Assembly: GCA_030340625.1 (NCBI GenBank)
Contig: JAOPHQ010004602.1
Location: 61,768 to 125,767 of the forward strand
Direction: 5' to 3'
DNA from: Merluccius polli
Taxonomy: Eukaryota; Chordata; Actinopteri; Gadiformes; Merlucciidae
Length of the DNA: 64,000 bases
Shown: positions 1-10,905 of the stretch, piece after piece
How the letters are laid out: each line of letters begins with the position of its first letter
Numbering within the stretch: position 1 is the first letter of the stretch
Position numbers and translations under genes: made by a program
The notes under the pieces: model-generated
The model's input: only the letters and a program-made list of their open reading frames with translations
Databases searched by the model: none
Told to the model about the DNA's origin: nothing

Positions 1-170
1 CACGTTAAAAATGCGTTAGTTTTGAACATGCTATGCAAAGAAATGTATATAAAAGATGTAGGTAACTCCAGTAGGAACTTAGCTATACTGAAATTATGAT
101 TGTTTAGCTGGAATTTGTTTCAAACAAAAGTAGAAACAAACGATACAAAATTTGTGACAATGATACTCAC

Positions 171-273
171 ATTTACATTTCAAAGCAAGCCATTTTAGAC
201 TGGAGAAGGGTCCTCTGCAGTCTTGACAATGGTTCAAAGAGGAGACAACTGCACTGAAGACTTGGTGGTGGCA
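171..273 (-). CDS. Possible Cys-rich internal exon, family unassigned
   Basis: On the minus strand a 103-bp open segment sits between an acceptor (TATTCTCAG) and a GTGAGT donor. Its open frame reads through a CQDC pair and an LKWLALKCK stretch, so it could be part of a zinc-binding module. It lies on the same strand as the SET, RPA-like and 12.3-kb remnants to its right. No neighbouring exon can be joined to it inside the window, and I do not recognise the family. It could be chance. Confidence 0.25.
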
Positions 274-279
274 CTGAGA

Positions 280-1224
280 ATAAATATATTAAAATAGTAG
301 TAAGAATATGAACTACAAAACATTTCTGCCACAACTAATATTTGAGGTCTAAGCATTGAGGCATATGTCAATTACTCTTTAAAGCAGAATATGATATGGA
401 CGTGAATGTTATGGTGCTGCTATATTGACAACTATATAAAACTTTGAGTCATATGTGAAGAAATACGATGGTCCTTACAAGGAGAGCTGTCCTTACAACT
501 CAGGTTAGAGATGCACCACTAACACAAGTGACACAACCTACTCACACAATGGGCTCATCTCTATTCAAATTTGACAAGTTATGTGCTGTCCTTACAAGAC
601 ACACTGCGACCTGACAGCCCTTAATCTTATCAGGTATTCTGAAACATTCCAACAGCTTCTGTCCGACCCAAAGTGTAGAGATACTGGAGTGCAGTGTTTC
701 CCCTATATTCATTCAGCAGCGGTGCAGCGCCGCTGCCAGATTACGAGCGCCACTGCTGAAATTTCACAAGATCATTAATGTCAATGCGCTACTAATGATT
801 TTTACTCGCACTGTGAGCATAACACAGCGTTATTTTGGACTTTTATTGAGTCATTAATTAGCGCAGCAAATCATGTGGGACCCTCTTCTCATTCTTCAAA
901 AGACATCTACGTATAATGTAACATTCAAGTTTATAAACATTAGAGCAGCAAGTAGCATAAGTAGCGTAACGTCAGCATAACGTAGAGTAGCGTAGCTCCT
1001 TATGGCAATGTGCAACAAGTGAGTAAGCATTGAAAGTGACGGTGAAACAATAAGAGCGAACAGAGCAGCAACAGCACAGAGAGAGATTAGCAAGAAGTTG
1101 ACAGAAGATGTAGTTTGTCAGTTAATAAATGCTACAGCTTCTAATGCTAACGGTAACAGTACGTGTTTTAGCTGCCAAGTAGCGTTAGCTACATTCATTT
1201 TCTGCTTGTCATTACTACCTGTGT
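280..1224. other. No gene seen
   Basis: AT-rich sequence with only short open frames that show no composition or motif of a real gene. There are no clear terminal inverted repeats or tandem repeats. A GC-richer patch at about 690-780 (AGCGGTGCAGCGCCGCTG) has local dyad symmetry, but no element boundary was found. Confidence 0.5.
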
Positions 1225-1239
1225 GTGTCCAGAGGAGTA

Positions 1240-1864
1240 GTGAGTGACGCAAAGAGAGGAGCAGGGAGAGGAGTGAGGAAAGGAGCAGAGAGGAGTAAGG
1301 AAAGGAGTGAGGAGAGGACCAGAGAGAGATGCAAAGAGAGGAGCAGAGAGAGGAGTGAGGAAAGGAGCAGAGAGGAAAGGAGTGAGGAGAGGACCAGGGA
1401 GAGATGCAAAGAGAGGAGCAGAGAGAGGAGTGAGGAGAGGAGCAGAGAGAGGAGTGAGGAAAGGACCAGGGAGAGATGCAAAGAGAGGAGCAGAGAGAGG
1501 AGTGAGGAAAGGAGCAGACAGGAGTAAGGAAAGGAGTGAGGAGAGGACCAGAGAGAGATGCAAAGAGAGGAGCAGAGAGAGGAGCGAGGAAAGGAGCAGA
1601 CAGGAGTAAGGAAAGGAGTGAGGAGAGGACCAGGGAGAGATGCAAAGAGAGGAGCAGAGAGAGGAGCGAGGAAAGGAGCAGACAGGAGTAAGGAAAGGAG
1701 TGAGGAGAGGACCAGGGAGAGATGCAAAGAGAGGAGCAGAGAGAGGAGTGAGGAAAGGAGCAGACAGGAGTAAGGAAAGGAGCAGACAGGAGTAAGGAAA
1801 GGAGCAGAGAGAAGAGCGAGGAAAGGAGCAGGGAAAGATGCAAGGAGAGGTGCGAGGAGCAGGA
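1240..1864. repeat. Polypurine/polypyrimidine minisatellite, ~72-83 bp units
   Basis: The plus strand is almost pure A/G for over 600 bp. The landmark GATGCAAAGAGAGG recurs at about 1328, 1403, 1475, 1558, 1639 and 1721, giving unit lengths of roughly 72-83 bp. Sub-units such as AGGAGTGAGGAAAGGAGCAG vary in number. Because stop codons are rare in this composition, long frames stay open on both strands (Arg/Glu/Ser-rich on plus, Leu/Ser/Pro-rich on minus). These are judged non-coding. Confidence 0.9.
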
Positions 1865-2208
1865 TCTAAAGACTTTTCCACAATGAATATAGTTCATACT
1901 TCATAAAAATCAAGTTTCCATCTAAAAACAGCCCAGTACAGTACTTTGCCCAAGCCACCTGCATCAAACATCTTGTCAGTGTGTGAAAGAATATCTTAAG
2001 ACTTACTTCAGCTGGCGTGTCAGGCGTTTGTGTCGTGTCAGAGCCGTCTTTGTTTCACCACAGAATTCCTGGAGATAAGAGATAGGTGCAAATTTAAAAA
2101 ATGTAATAGTAATGAACAGTAATAATGAATTTTCATGCAGCACTTATTGTGCTACAACACTGGCAATTTGTCCGACAGACATCACATTGCAGCAAGTAGG
2201 ATGACGTG

Positions 2209-3076
2209 TAGGGTTGGGTATCGAGGATCGAGGATCGATTGGAACCGGGACTAGCTTTTCGATTCTCCCGGATTCGTTGCAGAATTTAACTTTCGGTTCC
2301 TAGTTTCGATTCCTAGCCCGCCGACCGGAGCTGCCAAACACTAAAGAAGAAGGGTCCACCGGAAGTGTTTACATTTTACCGCGAGTCCTTTTCTTAACAA
2401 CAGCAGCTAGTGAATGACTGCACAGTGGTCAGGATCAAACTGATTTATTTCGTGTACTTTTCTTATCAACATTATTTGCTCCGGTCGCTGTAACGTGCCT
2501 CTCTCTCATCCACTCCAAAAACTCACACACACACTCACTCTACCCCTCCCACTCCGCATACGAGCCTGCGGCTTAAAGGGCCAGTCCCTAATTTTACAAC
2601 AGCGGAAATGTGTCCTGTTTTCATCTTCTGTTCATTCTGTTTACATATTATTATTATTATTATTAATATGTCGATTCGACATATTAATAATAATAATAAT
2701 GGCTATTCTGCTCCAGATTAGCCCATCAGTGGAGGCATGTTAACATGTTTCATGAGTTAAAAAATAAAGTTAAAGTGTACCTCTGCGAAATGTATTCATT
2801 ATTTATAATATTATTATATTCAAGTTCATAGATTTGATATTTGTATTGTAGTTTAAAACAGCCCTCTGAGAAATTCATAGTAAAGTTCATAAAAAGTTCA
2901 TAGAATTAAAATTGATGAAAGTCAGACTATTTCATTCAGAAAGACCGTTGGATAGCTGGCTCATTTAAAACAAATTTTTACCCTGCCTCTTAAAAGAATC
3001 GGAATCGAGAATCGTTGGGAACCGGAATCGAAACAAGGAATCGGAATCGCTCAAATTCAAACGATACCCAACCCTA
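2209..3076. mobile_element. hAT-type non-autonomous element (MITE), 868 bp
   Basis: The ends are inverted: TAGGGTTGGGTATCG at the left and CGATACCCAACCCTA at the right. The element is flanked by a perfect 8-bp duplication ATGACGTG (2201-2208 and 3077-3084), the hallmark length of hAT transposition. Imperfect inverted similarity continues inward (GATTGGAACCGG... against ...CCGGAATCGAAAC). No transposase frame remains. It contains a strong internal hairpin centred near 2675, with arms of TTA/AAT repeats around GTCGATTCGAC. Confidence 0.87.
2645..2703. repeat. Internal hairpin in the hAT MITE
   Basis: A near-perfect palindrome centred at 2675: ATATGTCGA, one T, then TCGACATAT, with (TTA)n/(TAA)n arms on either side. 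It lies near the middle of the MITE and could form a cruciform. Confidence 0.85.
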
Positions 3077-3084
3077 ATGACGTG

Positions 3085-3570
3085 TTGTGTAGGTGTTTTT
3101 TTCACACTATAACCAAAGACAACAAGTGGCTGTAATATTACAAAACACAACTTGCCGTTTCGTTTTCTGCTGAGGTTTTTGTCTTTGACTCATAGGTTTT
3201 GGGTTCCTTACGTGGTGCCTGCAATTGTACAGAGGAAATGTATGTCATTGTCATAAAATTTCTCTTGAAATCTGACCTTCCTTTCCATAAATCACATATC
3301 ATAATTAACAGGGATGATTAATACAGTGTGTTGATTCACAACATATATACACTACAATACATTATTTCACTCTAATAACTTTGGCTGCTCAAGCCCCTCA
3401 CTGATCATGATATACATTACCTGAAGACATGTGAAATTCTCATACTAAATTCTATAACACTGTACAAATGTCTCTTCATGAAGTGAATTCCTGAGATAAG
3501 TACTCATACTAATGTTACTTTCCCTCTCATTTAACAAACACCATTATTAAGAGAATTATTAAGAACACCA
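3085..3570. other. No gene seen
   Basis: AT-rich sequence downstream of the SET pseudogene. It could contain the former 3' untranslated region or a lost last exon, but nothing can be assigned. Confidence 0.4.
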
Positions 3571-3584
3571 GAACATTAACTCAC

Positions 3585-4600
3585 TATTGAGCGCCATGGC
3601 CATGGGGAATCACCGTAGTCGTATGCAAGTTCCTCTCCGGGAAATATGTCCCTAACTGCAAAAAGGCACAAGTGTGGCCTTCCTTTGAGAAATATTTTTT
3701 TCATTTTGCAGTTAGGATTCATATGGTTATCATTTACTAGGCGCCCAAGTGTCCCATCTTCTTCAGAAGCATCTATGCTGTAAGACAAATAGTCCAAAAT
3801 ATAAAAATTAAAAAAACATTGCCTGCGAATAACTAATTCAAGATGTCATGACAGAAACATTTTCAGTGTAAGCCTCCTTTGTAAACTCATTAAATCATAC
3901 ATGCAATATTAGTTGAAAAATTTAATTCATATCAATCATACATTATAAATTCAAAATGTTGATATAAAAGATACATTTTTCTATATTTTAGTAAATTGAC
4001 AAGCAACACACTTACCAATAGGACCTTCCATTCCAAATGAAGTCAAATAAATATGGGTTGTTAAGGACTCAATGACAATAATCCACGGTAGGCCTACTCC
4101 AACAAAAAACTTGACGATTGAATAAATTGCTTGGTAAAAACACCTCTCCCTAAAATTGCAAGAACAGAATGAAAACAAGAACCTAAATCCAACTATTTGG
4201 CTATATGGCTCATCTTTTCAACAGATAAATTATGCAAAACCTTGGACTCCAAGTACTGTCCACATATCAGGTTTATCTGGGTGGGTGAGTATAGCTTTTA
4301 TATTTGCTTGATCAACACCAACTCACAAATAATCTACGATTAGCTCCACACTTAGTTACATTTAAAGGTGCTCATTGACAGTAGCACAACACTTTTTGAC
4401 CTGAAGATGTATAAAACTGCTCGAGTTAACTAGAGCTGCTGTGATGTTACTGTCACCGGTGTCAGAACATGGTATGAAATTAACAACTTACCTTTAAATT
4501 TGTCAATATTTTTTTCTTCTAGGATGGGTTTATCCTTTCCCAGATTAATATGGTCCACTGCGTCCTGTTCTGGAGACTTTCGCCTCCCTCTCGCTGTCAT
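3585..4600 (-). pseudogene. KMT5A-like SET-domain methyltransferase pseudogene
   Basis: Three minus-strand exons match the teleost multicopy KMT5A-like lysine methyltransferase family. Exon 1 (4492-4600) starts MTARGRRKSPEQ and ends IDKFK plus one base before GTAAGT. Exon 2 (4016-4149) begins in phase as GRGVFTKQF and reaches ...LLE, then hits an in-frame TAG where the family has EYRG: a six-base GGCCTA insertion splits the Tyr codon. A further internal deletion shifts the frame, because the exon end (YLFDFIWNGRSY) is open only in another frame. Exon 3 (3585-3777) is intact: CIDAS, RLVNDNHMNPNC and GEELAYDYGDS, the SET pseudoknot with its cofactor-binding Asn/His region and the C-terminal Tyr motif. 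Exon 3 ends at a GTGAGT donor and no later exon was found. The stop and frameshift should abolish the catalytic domain, so this is judged a decayed gene copy. Confidence 0.82.
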
Positions 4601-5390
4601 GTTTAACTACAATAATTTCCAGAGAACATGCTAAGTATTACACACTAAACCATTTTTTATTCATATTGACGACAACATTAACAATGATATTATGTTTAAG
4701 TTAAGTTGGGTAAGTAATTAACAGTGACATCTATTAAAGGTCAAAAGCATCACTACAGAACAGTGCATTGATGAAGGGCGCAGGATGAGCCATACATCAT
4801 ATATGCATATGCTTAAGTTAACTATATTTCAAAACAAATTACTGATTACTCATTGTCTGTTACTGTCTTACCATTTCAGTGTTTCCCATAAGTTATGAAA
4901 ATAAATGAACATTATATACATCTTTACATGTATTTTATGTAGGGTGATCATATTTTGATTGCCAAAAAAGAGGACACTCGAGACTCAAATTCAGACAGGC
5001 TTCTCAGAGGTTAACAAAGTACTGTAGTATTTTGTGCAACGCGCCAGTCAATTTAAGTACACGCTTAACGGTCCCATGAAAACCAGTGAAAACCGGACAT
5101 TTTCATTAATTTATCACAACAAAAAAAAAGGACGCCGTTGTTTCATAAAGTCGCTCCCCACCTGTGGTTCTGTTTGCCCTGCAGCAGGTGAGCCGCGTGT
5201 GGAGGAGGCTCGTAAACGACGTAACTGAAACGATGCGCCAAAACAGGTGTGTTTACTGCTGCTTTACGTGCATGCTCCGCTTCTTAACTTCATACCAAAC
5301 AACGGCTCCGGCGTTCAGCGAATCTGATGCTCTTACAGTAGACTACGTCATCATGCGACGGCTAATGTTACTGACGTGATCTGTGGTAAA
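4601..5390. other. No gene seen
   Basis: Probably the former promoter side of the SET pseudogene, followed by unique AT-rich DNA. Short open frames at 5034-5379 show no recognisable motif. Confidence 0.4.
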
Positions 5391-5664
5391 ACCACCGGAT
5401 TTTCACACGGTTTGGTTTGTTACAAACGGCAGAGATTTAGTTATGATACAGGACGAATTAATTCAAAAAAAAATATACACTTGTGAAAGGTAATCCCACG
5501 CGATCTGGTGTCAATACTGCGCCGTAAGCTGCACAAAATACTGGCATAGCTTGCTCTCCCGTTGACTCCTATGCTAGACTAGAGTGAGGAGACCCAACCA
5601 ATATGGCGGCGACGCTGGATTACGTTCCAGCACGTCATGATGCGTCTACGTATATATGTCTATG
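5391..5664. mobile_element. Truncated copy of the 21.7-kb hAT-like MITE
   Basis: From ACCGGATTTTCACACGG to GTCTATG this segment closely matches the right two thirds of the complete element at 21659-22123, including the AATATGGCGGCGACGCTGG block and the terminal TATATATGTCTATG. The left part and left inverted repeat are missing. Short internal differences, mostly substitutions and a shorter A/T run, show the copies have diverged. Confidence 0.78.
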
Positions 5665-6433
5665 GGTAAAACTACAAAGTCCAGAAGATGGACTACAAAA
5701 CGCTCATCTTCCCGCTAAATTCACTCAGTTAGGAAGGTTCCTAAGCAAAATTGACTAGACTGCACCCAACGTCTCTGTTAACGTTGTACCGGAAAACTTT
5801 TATAACGGAGACTCTCGCTCACCTGCAGCTACAGGAGGACAGCGAGTGTCCACTAGTTAATCAGTCGCGGATCATTTTCTCCGACAGATAAGATAAAATT
5901 AAAAATGATAAATGGCTCACCAAATAAAGCCTATGTGTGGGAAACAATGCATTTACCTAGTTTATGCCATATGACAAACTCAAATAAATAAATCAAACTC
6001 AAATAACTTAACAAAAGTGTGCACTGCCTTGAACAGACATCTTTTTTTCAAAGCAGATTTACATTTAACCCGTTCATAAGGATACATAAGGATTAATATA
6101 TTGAACGTGTCGTGTGTCCAAATTCAACACTGCACTTTTCTGGGTCCCGATACATCCGCAGAGTGCGACGAACGGCCGTCTAGATAATGGACGAGATTAT
6201 CGTAGACGGCAGACACACAGAGTCCTGCCTTATAGTTAGTTACATTGCAGACATCGCGTCCTGCCGCAAAGTGTGCTCTCTGTTTAAGACACGTGTGACA
6301 GCTGACAAAACGAAGGATCAGGCTTAGGTTCATGCTCAATATAGCCGTTACCGATCAGTTAAAAAATGCCTTGAACGGCCCGAGTCCGAGTCTTTGAGAT
6401 CGGATTGGGACCGCATTCACCGAAAAACAATAT
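5665..6433. other. No gene seen
   Basis: Mixed unique sequence; no exon, inverted terminal repeat or tandem repeat could be supported. Confidence 0.4.
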
Positions 6434-6525
6434 CAGGGTCAGAGCCAGAGTAGGGGCACGTTAGAGCCAATCAGAGGCAGAGTAGGGGCACGTCAGAGCC
6501 AATCAGAGGCAGAGTAGGGGCATGT
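6434..6525. repeat. 32-bp tandem repeat, ~2.8 copies
   Basis: AGTAGGGGCACGT followed by AGAGCCAATCAGAGGCAG recurs at 32-bp spacing (AGTAGGGG at 6449, 6481 and 6513) with few substitutions. Confidence 0.75.
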
Positions 6526-6569
6526 CTTCACAGAACGCGGGTGGGGAAACAAAATAATGCTCCACACAG

Positions 6570-6690
6570 ACGGACCTGCTTAATTTCAGGCGCACCGGTG
6601 CGACCAATGAAAATGTTTCGTCGCACTCGACAGATTTTTGGTCGCATGTGCGACCAAAATGGTCGCACTCTGGAGCCCTGGATCAGGAAA
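6570..6690. repeat. Dispersed-repeat end (CGCACCGGTGCGACC type)
   Basis: Contains GGCGCACCGGTGCGACCAA, GGTCGCATGTGCGACC and GGTCGCACTCTGGAGCCCTGG, nested short palindromes ending in a motif (CAGGGCTC on the minus strand) that resembles a hAT terminus. The opposite terminus was not found, so boundaries are unknown. Confidence 0.35.
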
Positions 6691-7136
6691 TAGTGACGCT
6701 ACCACCAAGCTACTGAGAATTGTAGTAAGTTACTAGCTTAGCTACAAGTAGTGATGTTACTAACCAATACTGCTCCCCTGGCAGAAGAATAATTGTTAAG
6801 CATGAAATTGACGTCAATTAAGTTTTTTATTATCATCATTATTCCTTCAAACATCAAATCAAACATTTTGTTCTAAATAACAAAAAGTAGGCTATAAAAC
6901 CCAAAATGTACATTTGGTACTCGACTTAAAAAAAAAAAAAAAGGTACAGTTTACCTTGATAAATTTAAAATAACATTTGTTTAAAAAATACATTAGAATT
7001 GGTTAAACATATAAGGGAAACAGAAAATGGAGCTCTAATCAGGAATATTCTGAAGTAGCTCTGGGTCTATAGGGTCAACATTTTCTTTTTCAATGTTTAC
7101 AATCTTTCTTTCATCATTGTAGGTGATGGTCCCAGA

Positions 7137-7656
7137 CAGTGGCGTGCACAGACATTTTGGGGGGCAGGTGCTCAGTGAAAAATAAGGGCACTTTATGCGG
7201 CATGTAGAACTGACGGCAAAGGGCAGGTGCTTTAGCACCACCTAGTGTCTACTAGGGGTGCAACGGATCACAACACTCACGAGTCGGATCGGGTCACGGT
7301 TTTTGGATTGTGGACGGGGAGGGGGGGGTTCGCGATTGTTGACGGGGGGGTGCGCGCAATAGCAACACACCGCGGACCTACGGCCGACGGGGGGGGGGGG
7401 GGGGGGGGGGGGGGTGCGCGCGCGATTGTAACACTCCGGCCGATGGGGGGGGGGGGGTGCGCGGTGTGTTACTATTGCGCTCTCAAAAAGGAGGACAAAT
7501 ACGCGTCCGGCTTGATGTGAACGCGTGAACGCGCAACTATTATTTGTCAGCTGATCCGCGGATCACGTCCGTCCCGACCCGTGAGGGTTGATCCGTGCGG
7601 ATCACGGGTAATCCGTGACCCGTTGCACCACTAGTGTCTACCTGTGCATGCCACTG
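7137..7656. mobile_element. hAT-type MITE (outer of a nested pair)
   Basis: Inverted ends CAGTGGCGTGCACAG and CTGTGCATGCCACTG, flanked by GTCCCAGA (7129-7136) and GTCACAGA (7657-7664), an 8-bp duplication with one change. Without its inner guest it is only about 130 bp. It sits in the last coding exon of the RPA-like gene. Removing it with one flank restores an open frame. Confidence 0.82.
7253..7633. mobile_element. hAT-type MITE (inner of a nested pair), G-tract rich
   Basis: Inverted ends TAGGGGTGCAACGG and CCGTTGCACCACTA lie between perfect 8-bp duplications GTGTCTAC (7245-7252 and 7634-7641). The interior holds several runs of 7 to 26 G separated by TGCGCGCAAT / GCGCGATTG motifs, and repeated GGATCACG / CGTGATCC segments near the ends. 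It inserted into the outer MITE after that one landed. Confidence 0.87.
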
Positions 7657-7734
7657 GTCACAGATTTGAGGTCCAAAAAATGTTCTTCAATGTCCTCTGT
7701 GTTGTGATGGGGGAATGGGTTATTTTGAATGTAG
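7657..7734 (-). CDS. Out-of-frame continuation of the RPA-like last exon
   Basis: This stretch lies between the premature TAA at 7735 and the MITE. In the +1 frame it encodes an acidic segment (HHNTEDIEEHFLDLKS) that joins the segment beyond the MITE without a stop. It shows that the annotated stop is secondary. Listed separately so the tail is not lost. Confidence 0.6.
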
Positions 7735-8932
7735 TTATCTAAAACTGTGGGTCAGTATAAATGTTTCTCCTTGAATCAGTATTTTGCTGTGATAGTGTCT
7801 GATGTATTTGTCTGAGAGCATGAGAAATTTGCATTTGGTGCATCTGTGTCTATATATGGATGTGAAATCAGATTGTGTGGTGTTGCAATGTGGGCATGTT
7901 ATGTGTTGCTGCAAATTAAGTCCAGTGATTGTGGCATTTAGTATGTGTGTTTTGGTTTGTGGAAGTTTGTGGTTTGGGATGTTGAGGTCTTCTGTTTCAG
8001 TTATTGATGATTGTGAGGTCAGTGCGAGTTGGGTGTGATGATTGAAGTGGCGTGCAGTCATTTTTGTCAGTGTATATGTTTTAAGGGGGGTTACTTGCTG
8101 GATGTGGTCCTGCCAGAGGCTCAGCTCGATCCAATCAGTTTTGTCAGCAATGATGCAGGTTTGTACCTTCTTCATTCCATAGGCGAATACTTCTTGTACT
8201 TCACCAACTTCGAGGATTTTGGAAGTAAGTGATTGAATCTGAAGAGAATAAGGGGAATATACATTTGAAATGAATAAATATGAGATCAATATCAACATAT
8301 TTGTGTAACTAGCTTAATTTATGTTCATGTGATCCATAGAAATTGCAGCTGGTGGAATTGTTAAAAGTCTTGACATTTTTAACTATGCCACATTTCCTCA
8401 GACATCAGGAGCTACAAGAGACATTCCTAATTGAGAATCTCAAACCTTGGAACAGACTAAGTAGAATGGAAGCATTGCATCATCGTGGTTCCACCAATGG
8501 GATCAGCACATCAATATGGGCAATTTCTCTACTCTGAGCAATTTAAGATGGATGCCCAGAAATTGAACCGGAAGGATGCAAACTGAGAGAATGTTCAACA
8601 TTAGGAAAAACACTTAGTAGCTATGGTTTAGTATGTAAAGAAATCTTACCTGGATTTTTGCTGGCAATTTTTTTATTTCTTCAATGGAAGTGACGGAGGA
8701 GGTTTGTGCTGGTGGGATCTTGCATGTGAATGGTACTTCAGTTATTTCCAAGGATGATTTTGGTCGCGTGTTGAAGAGAACTTCAAATGCAGGTCCTCCT
8801 TTCATGTCTGTTTTTATAGAACAAAAATATTTAATCCATTATTGAACATGGTGAAAATGTCAAATTTAATGCACAACTTTGCAATACTTAAGCAAAGATT
8901 GATATAATAACTGATTCTTTAATAAAAATGAC

Positions 8933-10380
8933 TAGGGCTGTCCCGAATACCATATTTTGGGCTCCGGAGCTTCGGTAGTAATCGACAGCGAATATTAGAA
9001 TATTCGGGGGGGGGGGGGGGGGGGGGGGGCAAAAAAAAAAAAAAAAAAGTTTTCTATGCCAATTGCCTTAGCCCCAGATGTTCCCACATTACTCCTTATT
9101 AGGGATGGGCATAATTAATCGATGATCGATCATTGATCGTTAAGAAATGTGTCGATCAATTTATATTGTTATCGATCAAAAGGACGTTGTGTTGCATACT
9201 GTGAGTCTTGAAGTGGTGCGGTGATCGCGGCTTTAGTTCCCCGTGTCTGATCGCTGTAATTCGGAGCGTGAATATCGGTTGAATATCTAATATCTTTCTA
9301 ACTTTAAAAAACACTTTAGTATTTTTAAGACGATAGTCGCACATCCCTCGTAACTACGCCGTGAAGGTGAACCCTCCCGGACTCCGCTATTAACATGAAC
9401 CGCTCCGCAGGAGGAGCCGCGCACGTCCACACGCACCGGACACCAAAATACCAACACGTGTTTTCCATTTGCTTGCTGTTAAATAAAGTTGTGTGCAGTT
9501 ATACGGTTAAATACGATTATTGATTAATGACCGATCGCGTACTGCGGTCAAGACAGCCGTCTCTCGGTTTCGCGTGGTCAAGCCAGCCGCTCCAACATTT
9601 TAAATACTTCCATAACTGACATTTTAACAAAACGTTCAGCCTCATGTTTTCTGACTAAGGTATTGCTTTTAGATAGTTCATGCAATTGTTTCTAAATGTG
9701 TGGCTCATCTTTTTGTCGCGAGCCTTTTCCGAGCGCCGGCTGCATATTGTATGGGCACATGTCGGCCTTTTTCCCTTTTTTCAAAAGTTATACAGTTTAA
9801 TGCCCACTTTTACTGCCTTGTTTGATTATTGTTGGCCGATAAGTAGGCTACTTATTGTAATTGGAATACAGACTTAGTCTTGTTGAATCTCCAAACCTTT
9901 AAGAGCGCATTGTTCGGCTTTTACGAGCGCCGCATACATAGGCCTATAACCAGGGACGGGCTGCCATAGGGAGGTTCGGCCGGACGATTTCAGGCCGATT
10001 ATTTTGTATTTTTTTATTTTGTGTATTATTATTTTTGGGCCGGTCCAGATTATTGGGCCAATCCAGGACTGTCATAATACGGTCGTAGGTCCGCGGTGCG
10101 CTACAAACGCTACAAACTGAAGCCTGACTTCACTGCTGTGAGTGATGTCACGCGCCCAAGCTGAGATGGTATATATTTCCACATCTTAACAGTCAAGTAT
10201 AAATATAGTACAAGAATGTGCTGACAAAATGTATTTTGCGGTTCGCCTTTAGTGATAGCCTACATTTAGAAAAAAAATAAAAATAAAATAAAAAACGAAT
10301 ATCCGAATCCCAAAATTGAAAACCGAATACCTACCCAACGAACGAATATCCGAATAGTCGAATATTCGGGTCCAGCCCTA
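8933..10380. mobile_element. hAT-type non-autonomous element, 1448 bp, in intron 1 of the RPA-like gene
   Basis: Ends TAGGGCTG and CAGCCCTA, with inverted GAATATTCG / CGAATATTC blocks nearby, are flanked by a perfect 8-bp duplication AAAATGAC (8925-8932 and 10381-10388). It contains a G-run followed by an A-run at 9006-9048 and several blocks that may be older insertions (for example one beginning AGGGATGGGC near 9102). No transposase frame is present. It does not touch the splice sites of the host gene. Confidence 0.87.
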
Positions 10381-10905
10381 AAAATGACTTGGTTACATGA
10401 TTAAAACTTCAAATATAGTGACCATTGATATACATTCTAACACTTTTAGTTTATGGTCAGAAAAAGGTTTTTAATCAGGGAACAAGAAAAAAAGTTCATA
10501 AAAGATGTACCTGGGGTTTTGCAGATGTTCCTTAAACGCACTGCATTTGAGACTTGATGAAATTTGTCAATTTGGTCAGGAGCAAATATGATGACTCGGT
10601 GAAACGCATCTCTTTCCGTTTGTAAGATGCAGTCAAAGTACTGCGTTACAATTTTGGACATCTTCATTTCAGAAATATTGTGCAAGTAACCTTGCACAGT
10701 TTCTTCTTCAAATTTGCCTTTCTTTTGGAGTGATTCCATGGTGATGGTGTGGGGCAAATGATTTTGACATAGGTTTTTATAGTTGTCACTAGTTGGAAAT
10801 CTGATTTTTGATTGGTCAGACAATTTACTTGGGGTGGAGTAAGGTGATTGGTTTCAGGTAAAATGTATGTTGATAATTGATTGGCAATTTTGGTTGTATT
10901 AATAT

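Larger units (their letters stand above)
7035..10823 (-). pseudogene. RPA-like OB-fold single-strand DNA-binding protein, broken copy
   Basis: Three minus-strand exons join in phase. Exon 1 (10511-10823) carries an OB-fold start (GYLHNISEMKMSK...YFDCILQT...RVIIFAPDQ), resembling RPA70 DNA-binding domain A. Exon 2 (8650-8807) follows via a G|AC codon split. Exon 3 starts at 8238 with a second OB fold (EVQEVFAYGMKKVQTCIIAD...WIELSLWQD) and a CPHC...CTKC zinc ribbon as in replication factor A C-terminal domains. The frame stops at 7735 (TAA). Shifting by one base, the sequence continues sensibly (DNYIQNNPF...DIEEHFLDLKS), runs into a hAT MITE at 7137-7656, and beyond it resumes in the same frame (TITYNDERKIVNIEKENVD...) to a TAG at 7035. 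So the last exon has one frameshift and one nested transposon insertion. The family is abundant in fishes; its biological role is not known to me. Splice sites are otherwise canonical. Confidence 0.8.

Noticed and set aside
1118..1897. Long overlapping open frames on both strands over the polypurine tract
   Set aside because: Tandem repeat composition explains them: no start context, splice pattern or domain, and several frames are equally open.
5164..5379. Small plus-strand ORF as a gene
   Set aside because: No motif, no splice support and average composition for this region.
9102..9345. Separate nested transposon within the 8933-10380 hAT element
   Set aside because: AGGGATGGGC and CACATCCCT look like ends, but the inverted match is short and no flanking duplication was found.
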